Source of the DNA: CAYTEH01 sp964436765
GTDB taxonomy: Bacteria; Patescibacteriota; Gracilibacteria; Peribacterales; Peribacteraceae
Reading direction: 5' to 3'
Assembly: GCA_964436765.1 (NCBI GenBank)
Contig: CAYTEH010000001.1
Coordinates: 1-64,000, forward strand
Length of the DNA: 64,000 bases
Below are positions 10,101 to 16,059 of the stretch, in pieces. The notes beneath the pieces were generated by a model. The model had not been told where the DNA came from. It was given only the letters and a program-made list of their open reading frames with translations, and ran no database searches. Position numbers and translations under genes: made by a program. The stretch's first letter is position 1; each line of letters starts with the position of its first letter.

Positions 10101-11011
10101 ATGTCGTCCGTATCGACGTGACCGGTACGCCCGATGATGTCTGCGCTGACGACACCATCACGTACACGATTGCAGTGCGTAACGACGACACGGGCAGTTC
10201 CACCACCGACCTCTACGCGTACCTCGACTCGCGCACGGCCTTCGAATCGGCCAGCGACGGCGGGCGCAACCTGGGAAGCGGCGAAGTGCGCTGGGACAAC
10301 ATCCGCGTCAACCGCTACTCCACCGAGTTCGTGACGCTCCGCGCACGCGTCCGTCCGGGTACCTTTACTGACACTATCCGCCTGCGTGTCCGCTCCCAGA
10401 ACGGCCGTGACGATGACGAAGAAACCACCCATGTCCGCGCCAACTGCTCTCTGCCGTTGCCGCCTCCTTCCGAGAATCTCTCCCTCTTCGTAAGCAAGCA
10501 GGCCGATCGCCAGGAGGCCCAGGCCGGCGATACCGTTTACTACTCAGTCACGGTCCGCAACGTCTCGAACTTCGCGGCATCCAACGTGACCGTGGAAGAC
10601 ACCTTCCCCTCGCAGCAGATGACCATTCACGATGCTGGTAACGGCATCGTCAGCGGGAACATGATCCGCTGGACGGTGGGAGCGCTGGGTGCCAACGAGA
10701 CCCGCACGTTCACGTATAGCGGCGTGCTCCAGGCAAACCTCCGCCAGGGCGACACCGTGCAGAACAGCGTCCGCGTGACGGCCGACAACCTCGGCGCCAT
10801 CCCGAATGCGGTGGCGACGGTCCGCATCATCCAGATCCTCCCCGCGACGGGTGCCGGGTTCACCGGGCCGCTCGATACGGCAGCCGCACTGCTCCGTCCG
10901 TTCTCTTCGAACTCTTCGTCCACGATGCCTTCGATTGTCTGGCTCTCCATTGCCCTCATGGGCATGGCCGCCGGCGGCGGTATCGGGAAGCGGTACTTCT
11001 TCTCACTCTGA
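4172..11011 (+). CDS. Giant secreted DUF11-repeat surface protein
   Basis: This protein of about 2,279 aa has a signal peptide (cleavage near residue 39, ...TTTFA|QASQ) and, by my count, 17 DUF11-type modules. The opening motif recurs throughout as variants of ADLSIQKSGP...GG..SYSVT..NAGP.TA.NVV. Many modules carry a conserved Cys pair (for example NNCALNGNGTSVLCNNF). Modules 1-6 are echoed by modules 7-11, a higher-order duplication. The first two and last modules match those of the smaller upstream paralogue. The C-terminus reads LPATGAG, about 30 residues of linker, a hydrophobic helix and KRYFF, a sortase-like tail with unusually wide spacing. The ATG at 4172 was preferred to 4109 because it gives a normal signal peptide. 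It is probably a long envelope-anchored stalk or adhesin. Confidence 0.88.
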   Translation: MQRIRTAVSGIVVALLMVSQLPVTSFSAWSLFDATTTFAQASQVSVTKSAPTEAHPGEPLYYSIVVRNNGATSVTGELTDPVQNFTAHLTLVPNESGSSSHTGTQCVTDPGGEVSCSPVTLGPGEVAVYYLKFNVGLSAPCSGTFNNVASFTYDPGNITVNSNSSATTYSCPPTVDLRVEKTGPATVAQGGVIVYTVSAVHVSGPTATNVLVQDPAPNGVAFNAAQSDPSCSQQADIIICSTPSLAPGARKDFAIAFTVPQQAACGSVISNTAALCSADQEDPVPGNDVFNGTINTTVTCAQTADLSIQKSGPQTIVAGNVISYSVTAANAGPNTAQNVVISDVVPAGLTFNAAQSSNNCALNGNGTSVLCNNFSLNSGESRSFTITFNLPQPGNACQQTTVQNQATVSSSTTDPNAANNASSTVSTTVTCPQPQGADVSVSKFGPGSVQQGSNVSYTLSASNAGPGTATNVVVSDVIPAGLAFNAAQSSNNCVLNGNGTAVLCNNFNLVSGESRSFTVVFTTMAPGQNCQQSTLQNQATVSTSSTDPNSNNNTSATVFTNLTCPAPAGADLLVVKSGPQTVVRGGTISYSVTAINAGPGTATNVVIADVIPAGLTFNAAQSSPECVLNGNGTSVLCNNFNLTSGQSRGFTITFNVPNVQNCQQSTLQNQATVSSSSTDPNSANNTSSTVSTTATCPPPVSAVLSLNKSGPSSVVRGNVFSYTLTVSNGNQATAQNVVVTDPVPFGLSFQSAGSDPSCSVQGNVVSCSAGTLSPNQSRSFTLNFQAPAVSPCSQTTVQNQATATSNQSSAVQSQVVFTTVTCPVVNQADIVVTKSASTQARPGQTVQYSIIVRNNGSQPVTGELLDPVGNFTAHLTLVPGQSGSSTHPGVQCVTDPNGDVSCSPVTINPGSVAAFLLTFNVSQAAPCSGTFQNIAQFITDPGNVVFSSNTSSTSFSCPPQVDLRIEKTGPVTVTQGGVIVYTVSAIHVSGPAASNVLVQDPAPNGVIFNPALSDPSCYQNADLIICSTATLAPGARKDFALAFTVPQQTACGTVITNTAAICKADQQDPVPGNDVFNGSVNTTVICPQPQTADVSVQKSGPATALAGGTVSYSVTATNAGPGTATNVVVSDVIPAGLTFNAGLSSNSCALNGNGTAVLCSNFSLNAGESRTFTLTFTLPQVGQNCTQSTVQNQATVSSSVTDPNSSNNASATIYTQLVCPQPQGADLLVFKNGPSTALRGSTVAYSVSVINAGPATAQNVIVTDIVPAGLTFNAGQSSPSCALNQAQTAVQCTVAGLAANQSQAFAIVFDAPLIQNCTQQNVQNQATVTSSTADPAQSNNASAVVVTRLDCPAPAPAVLTIQKAGPQSVQRGSTFSYTLIVTNTSQTSAQNVTVTDPVPFGLTYQATGSDPSCSVLQNDVVCNIGTLAAGQTRTLTLNFQAPAADPCAQAVVQNRAFVTSSQSNLAQSQIVNTTIDCPAPQGSDLSITKSGPSTVQNGAIASYTLVATNAGPAAAQNVVVSDVLPAGTTFNAGLSSPECVLNGNGTSVLCTTASLGSGQSRTFIISVTVTSQQTCTPRAITNQATVSSSSVDPNSANNVSSVVTTQVTCPVLQTADLTLEKSGPSTVTRGGTLTYTLTVRNIGGQQALNVFVTDPVPAGLTFQSSGSSTTCSLQGGSVSCNVGTLAANESRVLTLVFSVPEVSSCTQTTVQNIAAATTTSAESTTSNNQSTTVTTSILCPNVQFAIQKTDNRSTVQPGENVTYTITVQNLSSTNASSVMVTDPMPSLFAFTSASDGGFLNGNTVTWNNLFIGANSSRTLTLQGQISPGASNGNVITNTASVNGVSATDTTVVQTGGGTGQSLAIDISDSPDPVRPDEVLTYTIRLTNLNSNTVSNLTMTQTLPGDVRFLSATDGGYSSGQSVTWNNLTLSGNQTRTFTVSVRVDDDARDGQSLYTSAYAGNASDSETTLVRDDDRDDVVRIDVTGTPDDVCADDTITYTIAVRNDDTGSSTTDLYAYLDSRTAFESASDGGRNLGSGEVRWDNIRVNRYSTEFVTLRARVRPGTFTDTIRLRVRSQNGRDDDEETTHVRANCSLPLPPPSENLSLFVSKQADRQEAQAGDTVYYSVTVRNVSNFAASNVTVEDTFPSQQMTIHDAGNGIVSGNMIRWTVGALGANETRTFTYSGVLQANLRQGDTVQNSVRVTADNLGAIPNAVATVRIIQILPATGAGFTGPLDTAAALLRPFSSNSSSTMPSIVWLSIALMGMAAGGGIGKRYFFSL

Positions 11012-11042
11012 TATAGATAGAAAAGACAGGGAAACACCAATA

Positions 11043-11066
11043 CCCCGCCCTCGTGGCGGGGTTTTG
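11043..11066 (+). terminator. Intrinsic terminator after the giant DUF11 gene
   Basis: A GC-rich hairpin (CCCCGCC paired with GGCGGGG, 5-base loop) is followed by TTTTGG. It lies about 30 bp past the stop at 11011. Confidence 0.75.
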
Positions 11067-11184
11067 GTATGTGGCGTGGAAGGGCCACCTGGCGGTGACC
11101 CTCCCACGGACCCACCCTTCCCTGCGAAGAATCGCTCCAGCCGGGCAGAGCCCGGCTTCGCGATGCCTTGTTTTATTTTTCAGG

Positions 11185-11745
11185 TTATTCCCCTTCCCGT
11201 ATTTGCTCCCACACGTAATTCTTCACTTTCTCGGGGATGGCCTTGAGCGTCTCCTGCAATTTCTTTTCGTCATCGGGTGACGGGATGCTCAGGACCCACG
11301 TTGCGAGCTCATCGCCGCGCGGCGACGGACCAACGCCGATGCGCATGCGCGGGAACCCTTCGCCGATCTGTTCCACGATGGACCGCAGTCCGTTGTGCGT
11401 CCCCGGGCCGCCCTGTTCGCGGAACCGGATATCGCCCAGCCCGATGTCGATGTCGTCCGAGAGCACGAGCAGTTGATGCGTGGGGTCGAGCTTGTAGAAA
11501 TCGACGATTTTCCGGATACACTCCCCCGAGCGGTTCATGAAGGTGAGGGGCTTCACGAGCAGTGCGGGAACCGTGACGATGCGGGCCTCATGCACCTGAG
11601 CCAGGAATTTCTGCTTTTCCTCCCATGCACCTTCACCGTACTCATCCGTGAGAACATCGATGGCCTGGAAGCCGGCATTGTGCCGGGTGCGCACGTACTG
11701 GGCGCCCGGATTCCCGAGGCCGACGATGACGATCTGGGGTTTCAC
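11185..11745 (-). CDS. pth: Peptidyl-tRNA hydrolase
   Basis: Pth cleaves the ester bond of peptidyl-tRNAs that drop off ribosomes and so recycles tRNA in the cytoplasm. The 186-aa length is typical. The N-terminus VIVGLGNPGAQYVRTRHNAG holds the family's substrate-binding Asn and catalytic His (RHNAGF). LTFMNRSGE and LVLSDDIDIGLGDIR are the next conserved blocks, and GTHNGLRSI completes the site. The start is a GTG at 11745. A TTTACT hexamer ends 8 nt before it, so transcription is probably leaderless. The gene stands alone, with its 3' end facing the terminator of the giant DUF11 gene. Confidence 0.97.
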   Translation of the reverse strand: MKPQIVIVGLGNPGAQYVRTRHNAGFQAIDVLTDEYGEGAWEEKQKFLAQVHEARIVTVPALLVKPLTFMNRSGECIRKIVDFYKLDPTHQLLVLSDDIDIGLGDIRFREQGGPGTHNGLRSIVEQIGEGFPRMRIGVGPSPRGDELATWVLSIPSPDDEKKLQETLKAIPEKVKNYVWEQIREGE

Positions 11746-11832
11746 GGCCTAAGAGTAAAGGTCTTTTGCAAGAAGAGAAAGATCGTCATCGCGTATCCCG
11801 CATGGTCCATTGTCCATCCGGGATCTGGCACG

Positions 11833-12528
11833 TCAGTCGCGGCTTCGTATCTTCGCCGAGCTGAACCCGGCTTTTTTCTTCTGCGGGGCCGCAGGCTTCT
11901 TTTTGACGATTATCCCTTCCTCCACCGCGAATTCTTCGCTCGCATCACCCTTCTCCATTGCCTTCATTTGCACCTGTCCCGCGACAATGCCCGCCAAGAT
12001 CTCCTGCACGTGCTTGGAATCTTTCATGTTTTTCGTGTGCAGGTAGGCTTCCATGTTCTTGAGGATCACCGCTTCCACCGACCTCGGCCGGGGTACGTTG
12101 GGCAGCGAGACGGCCGCTCCCGTGGAAATCTTTTCGACGCTGAGCTCCCCGTACCGGAGGATCGTTCCGATGACGCCCTTGATCTCGTAGCTCACTCCCT
12201 GGATGTCGCTATACAGGATGCGCGATGCCTGACGGTGGAACCAGCCGTGCCACTCGAGGTCGATGATTCCTTCATTCGTGACGATCCAGGCGTCCAGATA
12301 GTAATCGAAGAAGTTCCGCATCCACCAGACGAGCGACATGCCCACCCACGATGCGACGATATAGAATGCCACGGTCGTGCGTGCCACGGACAGGAACCCG
12401 AGACCCAGCAGGACGGAGATGGTCGGAAAGACGAGCTCTTTCACGCCGATCAACCAATGCTTGTGCACCACCACCGTCACCTTTTCGTCGTCCTCCAGGT
12501 GCTGGCCGAAGAGCGCGGAGTCGAACAT
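11833..12528 (-). CDS. Membrane protein with bacterial PH domain
   Basis: This 231-aa protein has two adjacent hydrophobic segments (about residues 27-45 and 52-68). A bacterial pleckstrin-homology-like region follows (DAWIVTNEGIIDLEWHGWFHRQ...ILYSDIQGVSYE, then GELSVEKIST). The tail is Lys-rich and charged. The arrangement matches the YdbS-like bPH_2 membrane family, whose exact function is poorly known. TATACT at 12536-12541 ends 7 nt before the ATG, predicting a leaderless transcript. It is divergent from lepB, and the gap between them holds an AT-rich inverted repeat. Confidence 0.8.
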   Translation of the reverse strand: MFDSALFGQHLEDDEKVTVVVHKHWLIGVKELVFPTISVLLGLGFLSVARTTVAFYIVASWVGMSLVWWMRNFFDYYLDAWIVTNEGIIDLEWHGWFHRQASRILYSDIQGVSYEIKGVIGTILRYGELSVEKISTGAAVSLPNVPRPRSVEAVILKNMEAYLHTKNMKDSKHVQEILAGIVAGQVQMKAMEKGDASEEFAVEEGIIVKKKPAAPQKKKAGFSSAKIRSRD

Positions 12529-12539
12529 GCTCCGGAGTA

Positions 12540-12615
12540 TACAAGATTGAAGAAGTAGGATTGAGAAAACCCCGTTTTCAATCGTTGTTCTTTGATCTTC
12601 AATCTTCTGTACAGC
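12540..12615. repeat. AT-rich imperfect inverted repeat between divergent genes
   Basis: The left arm (ACAAGATTGAAGAAG...) and the right arm (...GATCTTCAATCTTCTGTAC) are imperfect complements. They flank an inner AAAACCCCGTTTTC stem. The repeat occupies almost the whole gap between the PH-domain gene and lepB. Its architecture resembles elements at 19822-19873 and 21159-21260, although the arm sequences differ. Confidence 0.5.
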
Positions 12616-12643
12616 TTTCAGCGACCTCAGTAGAATCGAAGAG

Positions 12644-13279
12644 ATGCTTCCGAATTCCGAGAAAAAACACGGCTTCTGGTATCATCTGTTCGATGTCCTT
12701 CTGAACATCGCGATCATCGTGGCGATCGTCGCGGGTGTTCGCACCTTTCTCGTGTCGCCCTTTCAGGTGGAGGGAAACTCGATGGTCGATACGCTTGCGG
12801 ACAAGGAATACATCATCATCAACAAGCTCGTGTATTTCACCGGCAGCCCCCAGCGCGGTGATGTCGTCGTGTTTCGCCCGCCGACCGATCACGACAAGTA
12901 CTACGTCAAGCGCGTCATCGGTCTTCCGGGTGATGAGGTGACGATCCGGGACGGATTTGTGTTTTTGAGGAAAGCAGGAGAAGTAGAAACGCACAAGCTG
13001 GATGAGACGGGATACCTTAACGACAAGAACCTTGGCCACACGTATCGCCATCCTCCCAACGGGGGCGACCAGTCGTCGGTGTCGTACACGGTGCCCGAGG
13101 GGCGGTACTTCCTCCTTGGAGACAATCGCCAGGGCAGCCTGGACTCGCGCAGTTTCCAGGCGCAGGACAGCGATTCGACGCCGTTTGTGGTGCAGGACGA
13201 TATCAAGGGCAGGGTCTGGTTTATCGCACTGCCACTTACAAAGATCCACGCGCTGGCACCGCCGGAGTACGGACTGTAG
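12644..13279 (+). CDS. lepB: Signal peptidase I
   Basis: LepB removes signal peptides from Sec-exported proteins on the outer face of the membrane, and the many secreted proteins in this window would be its clients. The protein has 211 aa with one N-terminal membrane helix (about residues 17-35). The catalytic Ser lies in VEGNSMVDTL and the general-base Lys in YYVKRVIGLPGD. The later family boxes are YFLLGDNRQGSLDSR and KGRVWF. The ATG at 12644 is preceded by TAGAAT (12631-12636) with a 7-nt gap, a leaderless arrangement. Downstream lie a CCCTAA-type inverted repeat and a terminator-like hairpin. Confidence 0.96.
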   Translation: MLPNSEKKHGFWYHLFDVLLNIAIIVAIVAGVRTFLVSPFQVEGNSMVDTLADKEYIIINKLVYFTGSPQRGDVVVFRPPTDHDKYYVKRVIGLPGDEVTIRDGFVFLRKAGEVETHKLDETGYLNDKNLGHTYRHPPNGGDQSSVSYTVPEGRYFLLGDNRQGSLDSRSFQAQDSDSTPFVVQDDIKGRVWFIALPLTKIHALAPPEYGL

Positions 13280-13289
13280 GGCTGTGAGT

Positions 13290-13340
13290 GGGCTAGGGCG
13301 ATTGCTTTTTCATGCACCTAACCCTAATCCTAGCCCTATT
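13290..13340. repeat. Telomere-like CCCTAA/TTAGGG inverted repeat, copy A
   Basis: GGGCTAGGGC on the left faces CCTAACCCTAATCCTAGCCC on the right across a short spacer. The arms are built of 6-bp steps of CCCTAA/CCCTAG. This is the shortest of three such elements; the others are at 34546 and 35213. It lies just past the lepB stop codon. Confidence 0.6.
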
Positions 13341-13392
13341 CCCCATTGCTCTTTCGCTTGATTCCCTCGTCTGTTCGTGTATTATATCCACG

Positions 13393-13410
13393 AGCCCTCC
13401 GGGCTTTTTT
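13393..13410 (+). terminator. Short terminator-like hairpin before secE
   Basis: AGCCC, a TCC loop and GGGCT are followed immediately by a T6 run, which is the textbook form of an intrinsic terminator. It could end lepB transcription. A TATTAT hexamer at 13380-13385 would place a transcript start almost exactly at the first base of the hairpin, so it may instead act as an attenuator in the secE-nusG leader. Confidence 0.6.
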
Positions 13411-13427
13411 ACGACATCCGGAATCCT

Positions 13428-13616
13428 ATGAACGCTATCATCCGCTACGTCAACGAATCCATCCGCGAGCTCGAGCTCGTCCGCTGGCCCACGCGTCAGC
13501 AGGCAGTGCGGCTCTCGGCCATCGTGCTGATTTTTACCGCCATCAATGCGTTGGCATTCGGCGCTATCGATATCGCGCTTACGAACGGGCTGTACTTCCT
13601 CACTACTACCCTCTAA
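13428..13616 (+). CDS. secE: Preprotein translocase subunit SecE
   Basis: SecE clamps SecY in the membrane translocon. The 62-aa length is normal for the short bacterial form. A conserved amphipathic start (VNESIRELELVRWPTRQQA) holds the family's W-P-T motif, and one membrane helix (about residues 30-58) follows. The ATG at 13428 starts the recognisable family sequence; the frame is open further upstream but crosses the hairpin. nusG begins 6 bp after its stop, the classic secE-nusG pair. Confidence 0.93.
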   Translation: MNAIIRYVNESIRELELVRWPTRQQAVRLSAIVLIFTAINALAFGAIDIALTNGLYFLTTTL

Positions 13617-13622
13617 TCACCT

Positions 13623-14168
13623 ATGGGCAAACAGGACCCCCGTGCAGGACGTAATTGGTACGTGCTCCACACCTATTCGGGCTACGAGGACAGCGTGAAG
13701 CAGGCGCTCGAGCAGCGCGTCGAATCGCTTGGCATGCAGGATTACATTTTCGGCGTCACAGTGCCGAAGGAGAAGCAGCTTGTCTTCAAGAAGGGTGAGC
13801 CGGTGGAAGAGGAGCGCAAGCTCTTCCCGGGGTACGTGCTCGTGGACATGGTGGTGACCGACGATAGCTGGTACGTGGTACGCAACACTCCCAACGTCAC
13901 GGGGTTCGTGGGCTCGGGGAATATCCCGGTTCCCGTCACGCCCGAGGAGTACGGCGTGATCGAGCGCAGGGTCGGAGAACAGGAGGCCAAGTTCAAGAGC
14001 GATTTCCAGGTGGGCGACCTCGTCGTCATTATCGACGGTCCGTTCAAGAACTACGAAGGTGCCATCCAGGGCGTCGACGTGAACAAGGGCAAGCTCACAG
14101 TTGCTGTGCTCATCTTCGACCGCGAGACGCCGGTGGAACTCGACTTCACGCAGGTGAAGAAGAAATAA
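13623..14168 (+). CDS. nusG: Transcription termination/antitermination protein NusG
   Basis: NusG binds RNA polymerase, reduces pausing and couples transcription to translation. The protein has 181 aa with an N-terminal NGN domain (NWYVLHTYSGYEDSVKQ, then FPGYVLVDM and NVTGFVG). The C-terminal KOW motif is FQVGDLVVIIDGPFKNYEG. The start lies 6 bp after secE in the same operon. It has no Shine-Dalgarno; the preceding bases are C/T-rich (CTCTAATCACCT). The usual downstream ribosomal protein genes rplK-rplA are absent, and the next gene is on the other strand. Confidence 0.96.
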   Translation: MGKQDPRAGRNWYVLHTYSGYEDSVKQALEQRVESLGMQDYIFGVTVPKEKQLVFKKGEPVEEERKLFPGYVLVDMVVTDDSWYVVRNTPNVTGFVGSGNIPVPVTPEEYGVIERRVGEQEAKFKSDFQVGDLVVIIDGPFKNYEGAIQGVDVNKGKLTVAVLIFDRETPVELDFTQVKKK

Positions 14169-14177
14169 GCGGATCGC

Positions 14178-14651
14178 TCAGTGGATTCGCGTGCGCACTT
14201 CCGTGATGCCGGAAGGAAGCGGGATTGACACGACCGTGTTTCCACCGATGCCATCGGTTACGCGAATGGATTCTTTTTCTTGCACCAGAAAAAAGGTGCG
14301 TCCGTCGCACTCGATGCCCAGGGAATAGGGATCCGACGGATCTCCGCCGTAGCCCGATGAATTGCAGCTCGCGAACGTCTGATGAGCGTACGTATTGCCG
14401 TAGCGCACGACGAGCACAAGACCCGCCTGTACCCTGCGGACCGACATCTGGTCTCCGCCGGTGTTGATGGCGATGCTTACCTCCGCTACGCCGGCTTCCA
14501 CCTGCCTGCCATCCGTGGTGAGGACGACCGGTTCTTTGTCGAGAGAGCGCGAAACGGGAATGAAAAGCATCATGGCCATCAATCCGTACAGTGCCAGTGG
14601 TATGCCCACCATTGCCGCCAAAAACAGCAGAAGAAGTTTGCGAATCGACAT
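14178..14651 (-). CDS. Hypothetical membrane-anchored protein
   Basis: This 157-aa protein has one strong N-terminal hydrophobic helix (residues 5-32) that could be a signal anchor. A soluble beta-rich domain with two Cys (FASCNSS and GIECDGR) follows. I recognise no family. The Cys pair outside the membrane might form a disulfide. The start at 14651 is preceded by the pyrimidine-rich CCACCTTTCCACG and, 23 nt further, a TAACCT hexamer. It is convergent with nusG, leaving a 9-bp gap. Confidence 0.7.
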   Translation of the reverse strand: MSIRKLLLLFLAAMVGIPLALYGLMAMMLFIPVSRSLDKEPVVLTTDGRQVEAGVAEVSIAINTGGDQMSVRRVQAGLVLVVRYGNTYAHQTFASCNSSGYGGDPSDPYSLGIECDGRTFFLVQEKESIRVTDGIGGNTVVSIPLPSGITEVRTRIH

Positions 14652-14703
14652 CGTGGAAAGGTGGAATTGGCCTGAGGTTAGCGTGCCCCCGATTAAAGTT
14701 AGC

Positions 14704-16014
14704 TTAAGACCCGGAGCTGCGAACCCGCCTGATCGCGTGCGGCAGCATCACAGCAAGTGCAATCAGCTGCACGATATGCCCGGCGGTGAATCCGAGGCCG
14801 ATGGCATAGAGCCCGATCTTTGACGAAAACCACGTGGCAACCCCCACGGCGACGATCGTGTTTGCGACCGAGGCGAGCGCCGGGATCAGCGTCAGTTTCG
14901 TCGCGTAAAAGGCGCGCAGTAGCAGATGGTTCATGCTTTCGAACGGGATGCTGATGGAGTAGACCAGCAATGCCACCGAGAAGGTCTTGATCGCCTCGAT
15001 GCCGATCGCTTTCGCGACGATGGGCGAGAGCAGGACGAGCGCCACCGATCCCGGGATTGTGATGAGGAGCAACATGCCGATTCCCCACGTCATGTACTTC
15101 TTGAAGAGCTTCTCGTTCTTCCACGCTGCCGACTGGCCGAGCAATGAATACGCCGACTGCGCCAGTGCGATACCGGTGACACCCACGAGTACCGACTGGA
15201 AGTTGCGCGCATAGACGTTGATGGACACCGAGCCCTCCGCGAGACCCGAGGCGATCTTATCGAAGAAGAGCAGCTGCAGCTGCATGGCCCCCAGCGAGAG
15301 CACGCGCGGCAGCATGAGCGTGCCCATTCCCGGGAAATCGGGGTGCCAGAGCCTCGAAACGAGCTTGAATCCCAGCCGGAGCGCCGTGATGAGGCGAAGC
15401 AGCACATAGAGCGCAGACCCGGCCACGGTCCCGACGATGGGGCCGAAGTCACCCACGTACGGCGTCAGGAACAGCGCACCGAGCACCGTTCCGAGCGTGT
15501 AGAGGATCGGCGTGATTCCGTAGATCCAGTACCGCTGCGACGTAATGAGATACTGTCCGAGCGTGTTGCCGAAGACGAGCAGGAAGTTGCTGAGGAGCAC
15601 GATGCGCCCGAAGTTGATGTAGAGCGCCAGCTTGTCGCCTTCGAAGCTCACGAGCAGTGGTGCGACGTAGGGCAGCGCGAGCCCGAGCGCGAGCGCGATG
15701 AGCCCGAACACCACCCCTCCGAGGAGCATGCTCCCACTCAATACCTTGGAAATCTCCTCTTTTTTCCCGTGCGCCTTGTAGCCCGCAAGCACCGGCACGA
15801 GCACCGTGCCCATCGCGGCCATGATGCAGGTCTGGAAGAGGAAATCGCTCGGGCGGAACGCGGCGAAGTACACGTCGGTGATGTCGGGGGTGAGTACTCG
15901 GTTGAACACTGAGTCGCGTATGAGCCCCATGAAGGACGCGCCGAACTGCGTGAGAGCGAGAATGACCGTGCCGCCGATAATGTGTTCCTGGCTGAAGATG
16001 CGCGGTAGACGCAT
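14704..16014 (-). CDS. murJ: Lipid II flippase MurJ
   Basis: MurJ-family proteins flip lipid-linked peptidoglycan precursor across the membrane. This one has 436 aa and about 12 hydrophobic segments. The N-terminus (TQFGASFMGLIRDSVFNRVL...DVYFAAFRPSDFLFQ) matches the family block with a conserved Arg-Asp, and LVPVLAGY follows. It is shorter than the usual roughly 510 aa with 14 spans, so the last helices may be missing. The start overlaps no other gene; a TACCGT hexamer ends 6 nt upstream. It is divergent from purL, with 45 bp shared by both promoters. Confidence 0.88.
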   Translation of the reverse strand: MRLPRIFSQEHIIGGTVILALTQFGASFMGLIRDSVFNRVLTPDITDVYFAAFRPSDFLFQTCIMAAMGTVLVPVLAGYKAHGKKEEISKVLSGSMLLGGVVFGLIALALGLALPYVAPLLVSFEGDKLALYINFGRIVLLSNFLLVFGNTLGQYLITSQRYWIYGITPILYTLGTVLGALFLTPYVGDFGPIVGTVAGSALYVLLRLITALRLGFKLVSRLWHPDFPGMGTLMLPRVLSLGAMQLQLLFFDKIASGLAEGSVSINVYARNFQSVLVGVTGIALAQSAYSLLGQSAAWKNEKLFKKYMTWGIGMLLLITIPGSVALVLLSPIVAKAIGIEAIKTFSVALLVYSISIPFESMNHLLLRAFYATKLTLIPALASVANTIVAVGVATWFSSKIGLYAIGLGFTAGHIVQLIALAVMLPHAIRRVRSSGS

Positions 16015-16059
16015 GAACGTACGGTAGCGGATACCGACGCGTTTTGGTATTGTTCCTCC

